DNA of 64,000 nucleotides, taken from assembly GCF_037027445.1 (NCBI RefSeq), contig NZ_JBANDL010000002.1, positions 682,001-746,000 on the forward strand. Direction: 5' to 3'. The DNA is from Lysobacter firmicutimachus (GTDB taxonomy: Bacteria > Pseudomonadota > Gammaproteobacteria > Xanthomonadales > Xanthomonadaceae). Shown here in pieces: positions 52,635-61,924 of this stretch; positions within the stretch are counted from its first letter, which is position 1, and the number at the start of each line of letters is the position of its first letter. The notes below the pieces were generated by a model, which worked only from the letters and a program-made list of their open reading frames with translations, did no database searches and was not told the origin of the DNA. Position numbers and translations under genes: made by a program.

Positions 52635-53378
52635 TCAGGCCGAGAATCCGCCGTCGACCGACAACTGCGTGCCGGTCACGAACGCACCGCCCGGGCCGGC
52701 CAAGTAGGCCACCGCCGCGGCGATGTCGTCGGCCTGGCCGTACTCGCCCAGCGGCAGGCCGGCGCGCTGGTGGTCGGCGCCTTCGCCGTCGGCGGGGTTC
52801 ATGTCGGTGTCGATCGGGCCCGGCTGCACGGTGTTGACGGTGATGCCGCGCTTGCCCAGGTCCTGCGCCAGGCCCTTGCTCAGGCCGACCACCGCGGCCT
52901 TGCTCAGCGAGTACAGGGCCATGCCCGGCGCGCCGACGCGCTCGCCCAGGCAGCTGCCGATGGTGATGATGCGGCCGCCGCGCGGCAAATGCTTGGAGGC
53001 GGCCTGCGCGGCCACGAACGGCGCGCGCACGTGGATCGCCATGACCCGCTCGTAGTTTTCCAGCGATTCCGCTTCGAACGGCCCGTAGGCGAACACACCT
53101 GCGTTGTTGACCACGATGTCGAGCCGGCCCAGCTCGGCCACGGTGCGCTCGACCGCGGCGGTCACCGCCGCCGCATCGGCGCTGTCGGCGGCGATGACCA
53201 CGGCGCGGCGGCCGCCGGCGCGGATCTGCGCGGCCACGTCCTCGGCGCGCTGGGCCGAGCTGACGTAGGTCAGCGCCACGTCGGCGCCGTCGGCGGCCAG
53301 GCGGCGCGCGATCGCCGCGCCGATGCCGCGGCTGGCGCCGGTGACCAGGGCTACTTTGCCTGCAAGGGGAAGGCTCAT
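52635..53378 (-). CDS. SDR-family oxidoreductase (3-oxoacyl-ACP reductase-like)
   Basis: This 247-aa classical SDR has cofactor motif VALVTGASRGIGAAIARRLA, VNNAGV (NNAG), catalytic Ser in IITIGSCLG and Tyr-x-x-x-Lys in YSLSKAA. PGPIDTDMN and a final GTQLSVDGGFSA complete the pattern. The TYVSSAQRAEDVAAQI segment after the second strand suggests NADPH preference. The substrate is undefined; many such proteins are annotated FabG-like without a fatty-acid role. Confidence 0.93.
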   Translation of the reverse strand: MSLPLAGKVALVTGASRGIGAAIARRLAADGADVALTYVSSAQRAEDVAAQIRAGGRRAVVIAADSADAAAVTAAVERTVAELGRLDIVVNNAGVFAYGPFEAESLENYERVMAIHVRAPFVAAQAASKHLPRGGRIITIGSCLGERVGAPGMALYSLSKAAVVGLSKGLAQDLGKRGITVNTVQPGPIDTDMNPADGEGADHQRAGLPLGEYGQADDIAAAVAYLAGPGGAFVTGTQLSVDGGFSA

Positions 53379-53738
53379 GTCTGAAGTTCCGAATAATGGA
53401 AGTAGGGCGTCCAGGCTAGCGGCATCGCCGCGGCTTGGGCAGACGGGAATTTTGGGACGATGCGTACCGCGCAGCCGCACGACCGCTTCGGCCCTCGTCG
53501 TAGCGCGACCGGCATCGCGATTCGGCGCCGCCGGCCGGGAGCCGCCCGCGTGTCGGCCGTCAGCCCCTCGGCTGCCGTGGCCGGCAGCGTGCGGCCGCGG
53601 CGGACGGCCGCGTTCGGCCATCCGATCCTACGTCCGGCCCGGACTCCATCCGCACCCCGCGCAGCGGCCAACATGCACAAGCCCCGCTCCGGGGCGAGGC
53701 GCTACACTCGGCGCTTCACCCGCAGCCGTGGTCCGTTC
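53379..53738. other. Intergenic region between the SDR and M1 peptidase genes
   Basis: The 360 bp hold no supported gene. TACACT at 53703-53708, about 30 nt before ATG 53739, is the best -10 candidate for the peptidase operon. The rest is GC-rich sequence without clear repeats. Confidence 0.35.
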
Positions 53739-55694
53739 ATGCGTTCTTCGATCCTCACCGTCTGTCTCGTCGCGGCCCTCAGCGCCGCCGCCGGTTGTTC
53801 GCGCGAAAGCGCGGCGCCCGCCACCGATCCGTCCCAGACCGCCGCACCGGAGGCCAAAGTGAGCGACACCGCCGTTGCCGCGGCCGACCGCGACGAGCAT
53901 TCCTACGCCCAGCCCGACCTGGTCCGCATCGACGACCTCGCCTTGTCGCTGGCGGTGGATTTCGCCGCCAAGACCCTGACCGGCAGCGCCACCTACACCC
54001 TCGACTGGACCGATCCGAAGGCCAAGCAGCTGGTGCTCGACACCCGCGATCTGAAGATCGCGAAAGTGGTCGGCGAGCGCGCCGACGGCCAGTGGGGCGA
54101 TCTGAGCTTCAGTCTGGCCCCGACCGACAAGACCCTGGGCAGCAAGCTCACCATCGAAGCGCCGGAGCGCAACAAGCGCATCCGGGTCAGCTACGCGACC
54201 TCGCCGAACGCCTCCGGCCTGCAGTGGCTGGAGCCGTCGATGACCGAGGGCAAGAAGACGCCCTTCATGTTCAGCCAGTCGCAGCAGATCCATGCGCGCT
54301 CGTGGGTGCCGCTGCAGGACACGCCGAGCGTGCGCTTCACCTACACCGCCCAGGTCACCGCGCCCAAGGACGCGATGGTGCTGATGAGCGCCGACAACGA
54401 CCCCAAGGCGGCGCGCGACGGCGACTACAGCTTCAAGATGCCGCAGAAGATCCCGTCCTATCTGCTCGCCATCGCGGCCGGCGACCTGGTGTTCCAGCCG
54501 ATCTCCGCGCGCGCCGGCGTGTGGGCCGAGCCGGCGATGGTCGGCAAGGCCGCGACCGAGTTCGCCGACACCGAAAAGATGATGGAGACCACCGAGAAGC
54601 TGTACGGTCCCTATCGATGGGAGCGTTACGACATCCTGGTCCTACCGCCCTCGTTCCCGTACGGCGGCATGGAAAACCCGCGCCTGACCTTCGCCACCCC
54701 GACCGTGATCGTCGGCGACAAGTCGCTGGTGTCGCTGGTCGCGCACGAGTTGGCGCACAGCTGGTCGGGCAACCTGGTCACCTTCTCCAGCAGCAAGGAC
54801 GGCTGGCTCAACGAAGGCTTCACCAGCTACGTCGAGAACCGCATCGTCGAAGCGCTGTACGGCAAGGAGCGTTCCGACATGGAGAACGTGATCGGCCGCA
54901 ACGAACTGGCCGCCGAGTTCAAGGCCATCGATCCCAAGCTGCAGGCGCTGGCGCTCAAGCCCGGCACCCTGAAGGACCCGGACGAGGCCAGCAGCGCCAC
55001 CGTCTACACCAAGGGCGCCTGGTTCCTGCAGTTCCTCGAGCAGCGTTACGGCCGCGAGGTGTTCGACCCGTTCCTGCGCGGTTACTTCGACCACTTCGCG
55101 TTCCAGAGCATCCCGACCACCCAGTTCGTCGAGTACGCCAAGGCCAACCTGCTCGCCAAGCACCCGGGCAAGGTCAGCGAGGCCGAGCTGGAGGAGTGGA
55201 TCTACGGCCCGGGTATCCCGAAGTCGGCGCCGGCCACGGCGTCGCCGCGTTTCGACGCGGTCGATGCCGCGCGCAAGAGCTGGCTCGACGCCGGCAAGCT
55301 GCCCGACGCCGCGCTGACGGCGAAGTGGAGCACCCAGGAATGGGTGCACTTCATCGAAGGCATGCCGGAAAAGCTCAGCGTCGATCAGCTCAAGGCGCTG
55401 GACGCGGCCTACGCGTTCACCGGTACGCCGAACGGCGAAATCGCCCAGCGCTGGTACCCGTTGGCGGTGCGCAGCGGCTACCACGAGGCCGATCCGGCGA
55501 TCTCCGCCTTCCTGCAGAAGATCGGCCGGCGCAAGCTGATCATGCCGACCTACGGCGAACTGGTGAAAACCCCGGAAGGCCTGAAGCTGGCCGAAGAGAC
55601 CTTCGCCAAGGCCAGGCCGGGCTATCATCCGATCACCACCGGTTCGGTCGAGGCGACCATCGCCAAGGCCAAGAACCCGGCCGCGGCGCAGTAA
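53739..55694 (+). CDS. M1 family metallopeptidase, lipoprotein (LTA4H/aminopeptidase N-like)
   Basis: This 651-aa protein has lipoprotein signal MRSSILTVCLVAALSAAAGC. The M1 zinc site is complete: His336-Glu337-Leu-Ala-His340 and Glu359 (HELAHSWSGNLVTFSSSKDGWLNEGF). The exopeptidase motif is PYGGMENP rather than GAMEN. The order and the C-terminal helical domain (about 480-640) follow the leukotriene-A4-hydrolase-type aminopeptidases. It should trim peptides at the cell envelope. It heads a three-gene run with a hydrolase 13 bp downstream. Confidence 0.94.
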   Translation: MRSSILTVCLVAALSAAAGCSRESAAPATDPSQTAAPEAKVSDTAVAAADRDEHSYAQPDLVRIDDLALSLAVDFAAKTLTGSATYTLDWTDPKAKQLVLDTRDLKIAKVVGERADGQWGDLSFSLAPTDKTLGSKLTIEAPERNKRIRVSYATSPNASGLQWLEPSMTEGKKTPFMFSQSQQIHARSWVPLQDTPSVRFTYTAQVTAPKDAMVLMSADNDPKAARDGDYSFKMPQKIPSYLLAIAAGDLVFQPISARAGVWAEPAMVGKAATEFADTEKMMETTEKLYGPYRWERYDILVLPPSFPYGGMENPRLTFATPTVIVGDKSLVSLVAHELAHSWSGNLVTFSSSKDGWLNEGFTSYVENRIVEALYGKERSDMENVIGRNELAAEFKAIDPKLQALALKPGTLKDPDEASSATVYTKGAWFLQFLEQRYGREVFDPFLRGYFDHFAFQSIPTTQFVEYAKANLLAKHPGKVSEAELEEWIYGPGIPKSAPATASPRFDAVDAARKSWLDAGKLPDAALTAKWSTQEWVHFIEGMPEKLSVDQLKALDAAYAFTGTPNGEIAQRWYPLAVRSGYHEADPAISAFLQKIGRRKLIMPTYGELVKTPEGLKLAEETFAKARPGYHPITTGSVEATIAKAKNPAAAQ

Positions 55695-55707
55695 GCCGCG
55701 CACGCCC

Positions 55708-56685
55708 ATGCGCCTGCGTCGCTCGCTCAAGACGGCCGCCCTGCTGGCGGCCGTTTTGCTGGGCGCGCTGGCGTGGTGGCTGTGGCGCGATCCCTATCGA
55801 GTCGTGCTGGCCGACTACGCGCGCCAGCGCGCCGTCGCCGGCCTGACCCGCAACGCCGCCCAGGTCGGCGATCATCGCTGGGTCTACGCCTATAACGACG
55901 AGGCGCCGCCGGGCGCGCCGACCGTGGTCATGGTCCACGGCTTCACCGGCAGCAAGGAAAACTGGTATCCGCTGGCGCAGCGCCTGCGCGGCCGCTACCG
56001 GCTGTTCGCGCCGGACCTGCCGGGCTGGGGCGAAAGCGAGCGCAAGGCCGGCGCCGACTACGGCTTCCTGGCCCAGAGCGAACGCGTCGCACGCTTCATC
56101 CAACAGGTCGCGCACCAGCCCGGCAGCGAGCTCGTGCTGCTCGGCCATTCGATGGGCGGCGGCATCGTCGCACTGAGCGCGGCGCGGCATCCGCAGGACG
56201 TGGACCGGGTCGGCCTGTTCGACGCCGCCGGGGTGCGTTTCCAGGACAACGCCTTCGGCCTGGCGGTGCTGCGCGGGCGCAATCCGTTCGCGGTCTTCGA
56301 TGCGGCCTCGCTGCGGCGCTACCTCGACATCGTGTTCTACGACGATGCCGCCAAGCCCTACATTCCCTGGCCGGCGAGCCGGATCTACATCGACCGGCGC
56401 AAGCGCGACGCGGCGTTCGAGCAAGCGGTGCTGGACAAGATCGGCCGCGGCGAGGAACGCTTCCTGCCCGGCAGCCAGGCCGCACGCATCCGCCAGCCGG
56501 TCTTGCTGCTATGGTGCCGGCAGGATGCGGTGATCGACCCCAGCGCGCTGGAGCTGTACGCGGCGCAGCTGCCGCAGGCGCAGCGGGCGTTGCTGGACGG
56601 CTGCGGGCACATGTCGATCGTCGAGCGTCCCGCCGCCGCCGCCGATGCCGTCAACCGATTGATAGCCAAGGGTCAAGCACGATGA
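55708..56685 (+). CDS. Alpha/beta hydrolase with N-terminal membrane anchor
   Basis: This is 325 aa. An uncleaved or signal-anchor segment (LKTAALLAAVLLGALAWWLW) is followed by an alpha/beta hydrolase. The motifs are the oxyanion segment VMVHGFTGSKENW, the nucleophile GHSMGG, the Asp in LLLWCRQDAVIDP and the His in DGCGHMSIVERP. The layout resembles LipC-like and haloalkane-dehalogenase-related lipases of Pseudomonas and Xanthomonas. Its stop overlaps the next lipoprotein gene's ATG (ATGA). The substrate is likely an ester at the envelope. Confidence 0.9.
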   Translation: MRLRRSLKTAALLAAVLLGALAWWLWRDPYRVVLADYARQRAVAGLTRNAAQVGDHRWVYAYNDEAPPGAPTVVMVHGFTGSKENWYPLAQRLRGRYRLFAPDLPGWGESERKAGADYGFLAQSERVARFIQQVAHQPGSELVLLGHSMGGGIVALSAARHPQDVDRVGLFDAAGVRFQDNAFGLAVLRGRNPFAVFDAASLRRYLDIVFYDDAAKPYIPWPASRIYIDRRKRDAAFEQAVLDKIGRGEERFLPGSQAARIRQPVLLLWCRQDAVIDPSALELYAAQLPQAQRALLDGCGHMSIVERPAAAADAVNRLIAKGQAR

Positions 56686-57413
56686 CACCGCGCCACGCCA
56701 CGTTCCTGCTCGCCGCCGCGATGCTGCTCGCCGGCTGCGAGAAACCCGATCCGAAGATCGCCGAAGCGGCCAAGGCCGCGCAGCGCGAACAGGAGGCCGC
56801 GGTCGAAGCCAAGAACTTCGACGCCGCCTACGGCCAGCAGAACTGGGAAATGGCTTCGGCCTACGGCGAGATCGTCACCTCGCGTTATGCCGGTACGCCG
56901 ACCGCCGACCGCATCGCCGCGCAGTACGAGGAGGCCAAGACCAAGGCCAAGCAGATGCGCGAACAGCGTCGGGTCGAGTCGCTGTGGTCGTACATGAGCA
57001 CGCCGGTGAAGACCGCCAAGGGCAAGGCCGGCACCCAGCTCTCGGCGTCGATCTACGCCAAGGCGAACGTGGAGACCGACGGCGGCGTGCCGCGCCCGGT
57101 GCAGCTGATCTTCCGCGATCACCCCGATTGGGGCCGCAGCGCCTACCTGGTGCTGCAGACCGGTGACTTCAATTGCTACGGCGGCTGCAAGCTGAAGGTC
57201 GTCGCCGACGACAAGCCCAAGACCCTGCCCGGCAGCCGGCCCAAGACCGACGAGGCCATCGCCATGTTCGTCGAGGACGAACGCGGCTTGTGGCGCATCG
57301 CCGGCGCCGCCAAGGAACTGAGCATCGAGTTCCCGGTCAAGGCCGGCGGTACGCGCACGGCGAGCTTCGAAGTCGGCGGTTTGAAGCCGGAGAAGATGCC
57401 GGGTTGGAAGTGA
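56682..57413 (+). CDS. Lipoprotein of unknown function coupled to the hydrolase
   Basis: The 243-aa product has signal MTPRHATFLLAAAMLLAGC. A helical, charged N-terminal half follows (PKIAEAAKAAQREQEAAVEAKNF; TADRIAAQYEEAKTKAKQMREQRRVESLW). The C-terminal half is beta-rich (SAYLVLQTGDFNCYGGCKLKVVADD, IAMFVEDERGLWRIAGAAKELSIEFPV) with a CYGGC pair. The family is not recognised by name. Coupling to the hydrolase and peptidase suggests a shared envelope role. Confidence 0.82.
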   Translation: MTPRHATFLLAAAMLLAGCEKPDPKIAEAAKAAQREQEAAVEAKNFDAAYGQQNWEMASAYGEIVTSRYAGTPTADRIAAQYEEAKTKAKQMREQRRVESLWSYMSTPVKTAKGKAGTQLSASIYAKANVETDGGVPRPVQLIFRDHPDWGRSAYLVLQTGDFNCYGGCKLKVVADDKPKTLPGSRPKTDEAIAMFVEDERGLWRIAGAAKELSIEFPVKAGGTRTASFEVGGLKPEKMPGWK

Positions 57414-57641
57414 GGGCGTAACGACCGTCGATTCGTTTCGACGCTATTGCCAGGGATGAGCGAATGGTTTTCGCATCGAAAGCTTGCGACCGTAACGGTC
57501 GCTCCATTGGTTGCGGCGTTGGCATTGCGTTGGCGGCGAAACCGGGCTGATGCATGGCCAGTCTTCGTGCCGTGCCGATAGCGGCGAGCGCGGACGCGCG
57601 AATCCAGGCGGCGAAGCCGCCTGTGGGTTGCGGGCCGCCCG

Positions 57642-58370
57642 ATGAATAATGCCCGGAGGTGGCTGGTCGGGACGGCCGCAATCGGGCTGCTGATCGGTGC
57701 CGTTTTCGTTTCGGCGCGGTGGTGGTTCCTGCATTGGCAGCCCGATCGAATGCGTTACCCGCTGCGCGGCCTCGATGTCTCGCATCATCAGGGCATCGTC
57801 GATTGGCCGGCCGTGGCGCGGGACGATGTCGCTTTCGTATATCTGAAGGCCAGCGAAGGCGGCGATCATCGCGACCGTCGCTACGCCGACAACGAACGCG
57901 GCGCGCGGGCGGCCGGGATCGCGGTCGGCGCCTATCACTTCTTCACCTTCTGTCGCAGCGGCGCCCAGCAGGCGGCGAATTTCCTCGCCGCGGCGCCGGC
58001 GCGCGGCGATGCGCTGGCGCCGGCGGTGGACCTGGAGTTCGGCGGCAACTGCGGCCGGCGGCCCGACGCGGCGGCGATGCGCGCCGAGCTGGACGCGTTC
58101 CTGGCGCCGGTCGAAGCGGCGTACGCCAAGCCCGCCTTGCTGTACGTGACGCCGGAGTTCTTCGAGGCTTATCGCGCCGCGCTGCCGGCGCGGCCGTTGT
58201 GGCGGCGTTCGATCCTGAGCGCGCCGGAGGCGTCGGCGGCGTGGACGTTGTGGCAGTACCACAACCGGGGCCGGGTCGCAGGCATCGACGGACCGGTGGA
58301 TCTGAACGTGCACGTCGGCGATGCCGCGGCGTTCGCCGCCTGGCGCGCGCAATCGGGCGTCGCGCGCTGA
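57642..58370 (+). CDS. Membrane-anchored GH25 lysozyme
   Basis: This 242-aa protein has an N-terminal signal-anchor (WLVGTAAIGLLIGAVFVSARWWFL) and then a GH25 muramidase domain. It opens RGLDVSHHQGIVDW (Asp45), contains FVYLKASEGGDHRDRRYADNERGARAAGIAVGAYHFFTF and has the catalytic DLE pair Asp130/Glu132 (VDLEFGGNC). It ends LWQYHNRGRVAGIDGPVDLNV. It would cleave peptidoglycan glycan strands from the periplasmic side. No immunity-like gene is adjacent. The 228 bp upstream hold nothing definite. Confidence 0.93.
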   Translation: MNNARRWLVGTAAIGLLIGAVFVSARWWFLHWQPDRMRYPLRGLDVSHHQGIVDWPAVARDDVAFVYLKASEGGDHRDRRYADNERGARAAGIAVGAYHFFTFCRSGAQQAANFLAAAPARGDALAPAVDLEFGGNCGRRPDAAAMRAELDAFLAPVEAAYAKPALLYVTPEFFEAYRAALPARPLWRRSILSAPEASAAWTLWQYHNRGRVAGIDGPVDLNVHVGDAAAFAAWRAQSGVAR

Positions 58371-58412
58371 GCGAACTGTGACCGGCGCGCGGGAGCGGGG
58401 CAGGGCGGTCGT

Positions 58413-58418
58413 TATGAT
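58413..58418 (+). promoter_or_regulatory. -10-like TATGAT before a 21-codon leader ORF
   Basis: TATGAT ends 7 nt before the ATG at 58426, again a leaderless arrangement. The -35 region is GC-rich and unconvincing. Confidence 0.45.
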
Positions 58419-58425
58419 CGAAGCC

Positions 58426-58491
58426 ATGAACGCCGTTTCCGATTCGAAGATTGCGTTGCGCTCGCGTCGCGCCGATGCGGAGCGCGCATGA
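58426..58491 (+). CDS. 21-aa leader ORF coupled to a GNAT gene
   Basis: ATG 58426 opens MNAVSDSKIALRSRRADAERA and stops with TGA at 58489-58491. That TGA overlaps the GNAT ATG (58488) as ATGA. A -10-like TATGAT sits exactly where a leaderless transcript would begin at this ATG. The GNAT gene itself has no strong Shine-Dalgarno, so it may depend on translation of the leader. The peptide has no recognised family; it could also be the true N-terminal part of a frame-shifted longer protein. Confidence 0.45.
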   Translation: MNAVSDSKIALRSRRADAERA

Positions 58492-58967
58492 GCCGCGGCG
58501 GGGTGCCGGTACAGGTCGAGCTGCTGGCCGCGCATCGCTCGGCGGTCCCGGTCTTGCAGCGCATGTTCGAAAGCGAATGGCCGGACTATTACGGCGGCGA
58601 CGGTCCGGGCGACGCGGCCGCGGACTTGGCCTCGTTCTGCCGCGACGATGCGCTGCCGCTGGGCGTGGTGGCCTTGCTCGGCGGCGAGGCGGTCGGCGTG
58701 GCCGCACTCAAGGACGCTTCGATCGATGCCTATCCGCAATTCTCGCCCTGGGCGGCGGCGGCTTGCGTTGCCTCGGGCTGGCGCGGCCGCGGCATCGGTG
58801 CGCAGCTGATCGTCGCCCTGGAAGCGCAGGCGATGCGCCTGGGGCATCGCGCGATCTACACCGGCACCGCGACCGCCGGCAGCCTGATGCGGCGCCTGGG
58901 CTGGGAGTATCTGGACACCACTCCGCAGCACGGCGTGCCGGTGGCGGTGTTCCGCAAACGCCTGTAG
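58488..58967 (+). CDS. GNAT family N-acetyltransferase
   Basis: This is 159 aa with a standard GNAT core. GVVALLGGEAVGVAALKDASIDAYPQFSPWAAAACVASGWRGRGIGAQLIVALEAQAM contains the acetyl-CoA-binding RGRGIG. It ends YTGTATAGSLMRRLGWEYLDTTPQHGVPVAVFRK, where W replaces the more usual F/Y near the C-terminus. The substrate is unknown. Its start overlaps the stop of a 21-codon leader ORF. REP copies lie downstream. Confidence 0.88.
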   Translation: MSRGGVPVQVELLAAHRSAVPVLQRMFESEWPDYYGGDGPGDAAADLASFCRDDALPLGVVALLGGEAVGVAALKDASIDAYPQFSPWAAAACVASGWRGRGIGAQLIVALEAQAMRLGHRAIYTGTATAGSLMRRLGWEYLDTTPQHGVPVAVFRKRL

Positions 58968-59068
58968 CGCAGGTGGCGAACCCCGGGGCGTTGCTTCGGT
59001 TGAGGGCTTCCTGGCCGGGGTTCTACGCGGTTTCGTCGCGGCTACCAGGGCCCGCGACGACCTCCGGG

Positions 59069-59235
59069 GTAGGCGCGACGCGAGTCGCGGCCGTGATGCC
59101 GCAGATGGCGTCGTTGTTGCGGGGCGTGGTCGCGACTTGCGTCGCACCTGCCCTCAAAGCGGGGGGGGCGCTTCGGCGAGGGCGTTGTAGCCGCAGGTTC
59201 TGCGCGGTCTCTGTCGCGGCTTACGCCGCTCCTAC
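59069..59235. repeat. Three GTAG-type REPs of mixed orientation
   Basis: The direct copy is 59069-59093 (GCGCGAC-GCGA-GTCGCG stem). Inverted copies are 59128-59151 (GGTCGCGACTTGCGTCGC) and 59213-59235 (GTCGCGGCTTACGCCGCTCC). They fill most of the gene-free stretch 58968-59260 between the GNAT gene and the kinase terminator. Confidence 0.75.
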
Positions 59236-59267
59236 AATGGGGCGTTAGTCGCGGCGAGAATGCAGGC

Positions 59268-59299
59268 GAAAAAAATCCCGGCCGGGGCCGGGATTTTTC
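59268..59299 (-). terminator. Terminator of the PfkB-family kinase gene (bidirectional)
   Basis: ATCCCGGCC (59275-59283) and GGCCGGGAT (59286-59294) form a 9-bp stem. It is flanked by a run of A on the left and T on the right, so each strand reads stem plus T-run. On the minus strand it ends the kinase transcript; on the plus strand it can stop readthrough from the GNAT gene. Confidence 0.85.
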
Positions 59300-59361
59300 G
59301 ATCGACGTGCGATGCGGGTGGGGCAGCGGAACGCGGATTCAGTCCGCCGGCATCCGCCTCA

Positions 59362-59398
59362 AACCAATCCCCAATCGCGAATTTCCCATCCCGGCTTA
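59362..59398. repeat. GGGATTCGGG-type repeat (inverse arm only)
   Basis: CCAATCCCCAATCGCGAATT and CCCATCCCGGC at the 3' end of the kinase gene match the right arm of the elements at 44223 and 61889. No left arm is seen here. Confidence 0.5.
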
Positions 59399-60328
59399 AA
59401 GCGCATACCCGAACTGTTGCTTGAACTGTTCGGCGAATTCTTCGTAGTCGAAGCGCTGGTTCTGGGTGCCGGGGTGTTCGACCTTCAACGCGCCCATCAG
59501 ATTGCCCATGCGGCCGACGGTCATCCAGTCGTAGCCCTTCTCGATGCCGAAGATCAGGCCGGCGCGGAAGGCGTCGCCGCAGCCGGTCGGATCGGTCACG
59601 CGGCGCTCGTGCGCCGGCGGGATGTCGTAGGTCTTGCCGAGCGTGTGGATCTGCGAGCCGTGCGGGCCGCGGGTGGTGATGTAGGCCTTGACCCGCTGGA
59701 CGATGTCGTTCTCGCTCCAGCCGGTGCGCTCCTGCAGCAGGTTGGACTCGTAGTCGTTGACGGTGACGTAGTCGGCCTGCTCGATGAAGGCGCGCAGCTC
59801 TTCGCCGTTGAACAACGGCATGGCCTGGCCCGGATCGAAGATGAAGGGAATGCCGGCGTCGGCGAACTCCACCGCGTTCTGCAACATGCCTTCGCGGCCG
59901 TCGGGGCTGACGATGCCGAAGCTCACGCCCTTCACGTCGCGCACGTGGTTTTCGTAGGAGCGCATCATCGCGCCCGGATGGAAGGCGGTGATCTGGTTGT
60001 TGTCGTGGTCGGTGGTGATGAACGCCTGCGGCGTGAACAGCTCCGGGATCTCCTTGACGTGGTCGAGGCGGATCTTCTGTTCGTCGAACCACTCGCGGTA
60101 CGGGCCGAAGTCCTGGCCGACGGTGGCCATCGGGATCGGATCGCCGCCGAGCAGCTTGAGGTTGTAGGCGATGTTGCCGGCGCAGCCGCCGAACTCGCGG
60201 CGCATGCGCGGGACCAGGAACGAGACGTTCAGGATGTGGACCTTGTCCGGCAGGATGTGGTTCTTGAACTGGTCCGGAAACACCATGATGGTGTCGTAGG
60301 CCAGCGAGCCGCAGATCAGCGCAGACAT
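59396..60328 (-). CDS. PfkB-family carbohydrate/nucleoside kinase (adenosine kinase-like)
   Basis: The 310-aa ribokinase-fold protein has MSALICGSLAYDTIMVF at the start and the substrate-binding GGCAGNIAYNLKLLGGDP motif. ATP-site DPTGCGDAFRAGL carries catalytic base Asp252. TVNDYESNLLQERTG replaces the usual NxxE region. The set resembles the adenosine-kinase-like/ribokinase subgroup common in Xanthomonadaceae; the substrate is unproven. ATG 60328 has GGGGTG 4 nt upstream. A small hairpin (60368-60387) lies in its presumed leader. Confidence 0.92.
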   Translation of the reverse strand: MSALICGSLAYDTIMVFPDQFKNHILPDKVHILNVSFLVPRMRREFGGCAGNIAYNLKLLGGDPIPMATVGQDFGPYREWFDEQKIRLDHVKEIPELFTPQAFITTDHDNNQITAFHPGAMMRSYENHVRDVKGVSFGIVSPDGREGMLQNAVEFADAGIPFIFDPGQAMPLFNGEELRAFIEQADYVTVNDYESNLLQERTGWSENDIVQRVKAYITTRGPHGSQIHTLGKTYDIPPAHERRVTDPTGCGDAFRAGLIFGIEKGYDWMTVGRMGNLMGALKVEHPGTQNQRFDYEEFAEQFKQQFGYAL

Positions 60329-60334
60329 GTTCAC

Positions 60335-61753
<1,419 letters not shown>

Positions 61754-61755
61754 GC

Positions 61756-61919
61756 CGGGATTTGGGGTTCGGGATTCGGGATCGGAACAGCGCCCGGCTC
61801 TCGCCTCCCGCGTCTTCGACGCGCCCGCCTAGCGTCACCCGCAGTCCGGCAAGCGCGCGCAGCGGTCACTCGCTGCGTTCGCGCTTTTCCAATCCCCAAT
61901 TTCGAATCACGACTCCCGG
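61756..61919. repeat. GGGATTCGGG/CCCGAATCCC-type inverted-repeat element inside the mreB-mreC gap
   Basis: The left arm GCCGGGATTTGGGGTTCGGG at 61756-61775, continuing to about 61787, and the right arm at 61889-61919 (CCAATCCCCAATTTCGAATC, then TCCCGGC) pair imperfectly across about 100 nt. It fills the 171-bp gap and would be in the operon mRNA. It is related to the element between hslV and hslU. Confidence 0.65.
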
Positions 61920-61924
61920 CCTCA

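Noticed and set aside
53375..53680. 101-codon minus-strand frame upstream of the SDR gene
   Set aside because: Arg/Ala-rich, without an RBS or recognisable pattern. It most likely lies in promoter DNA.
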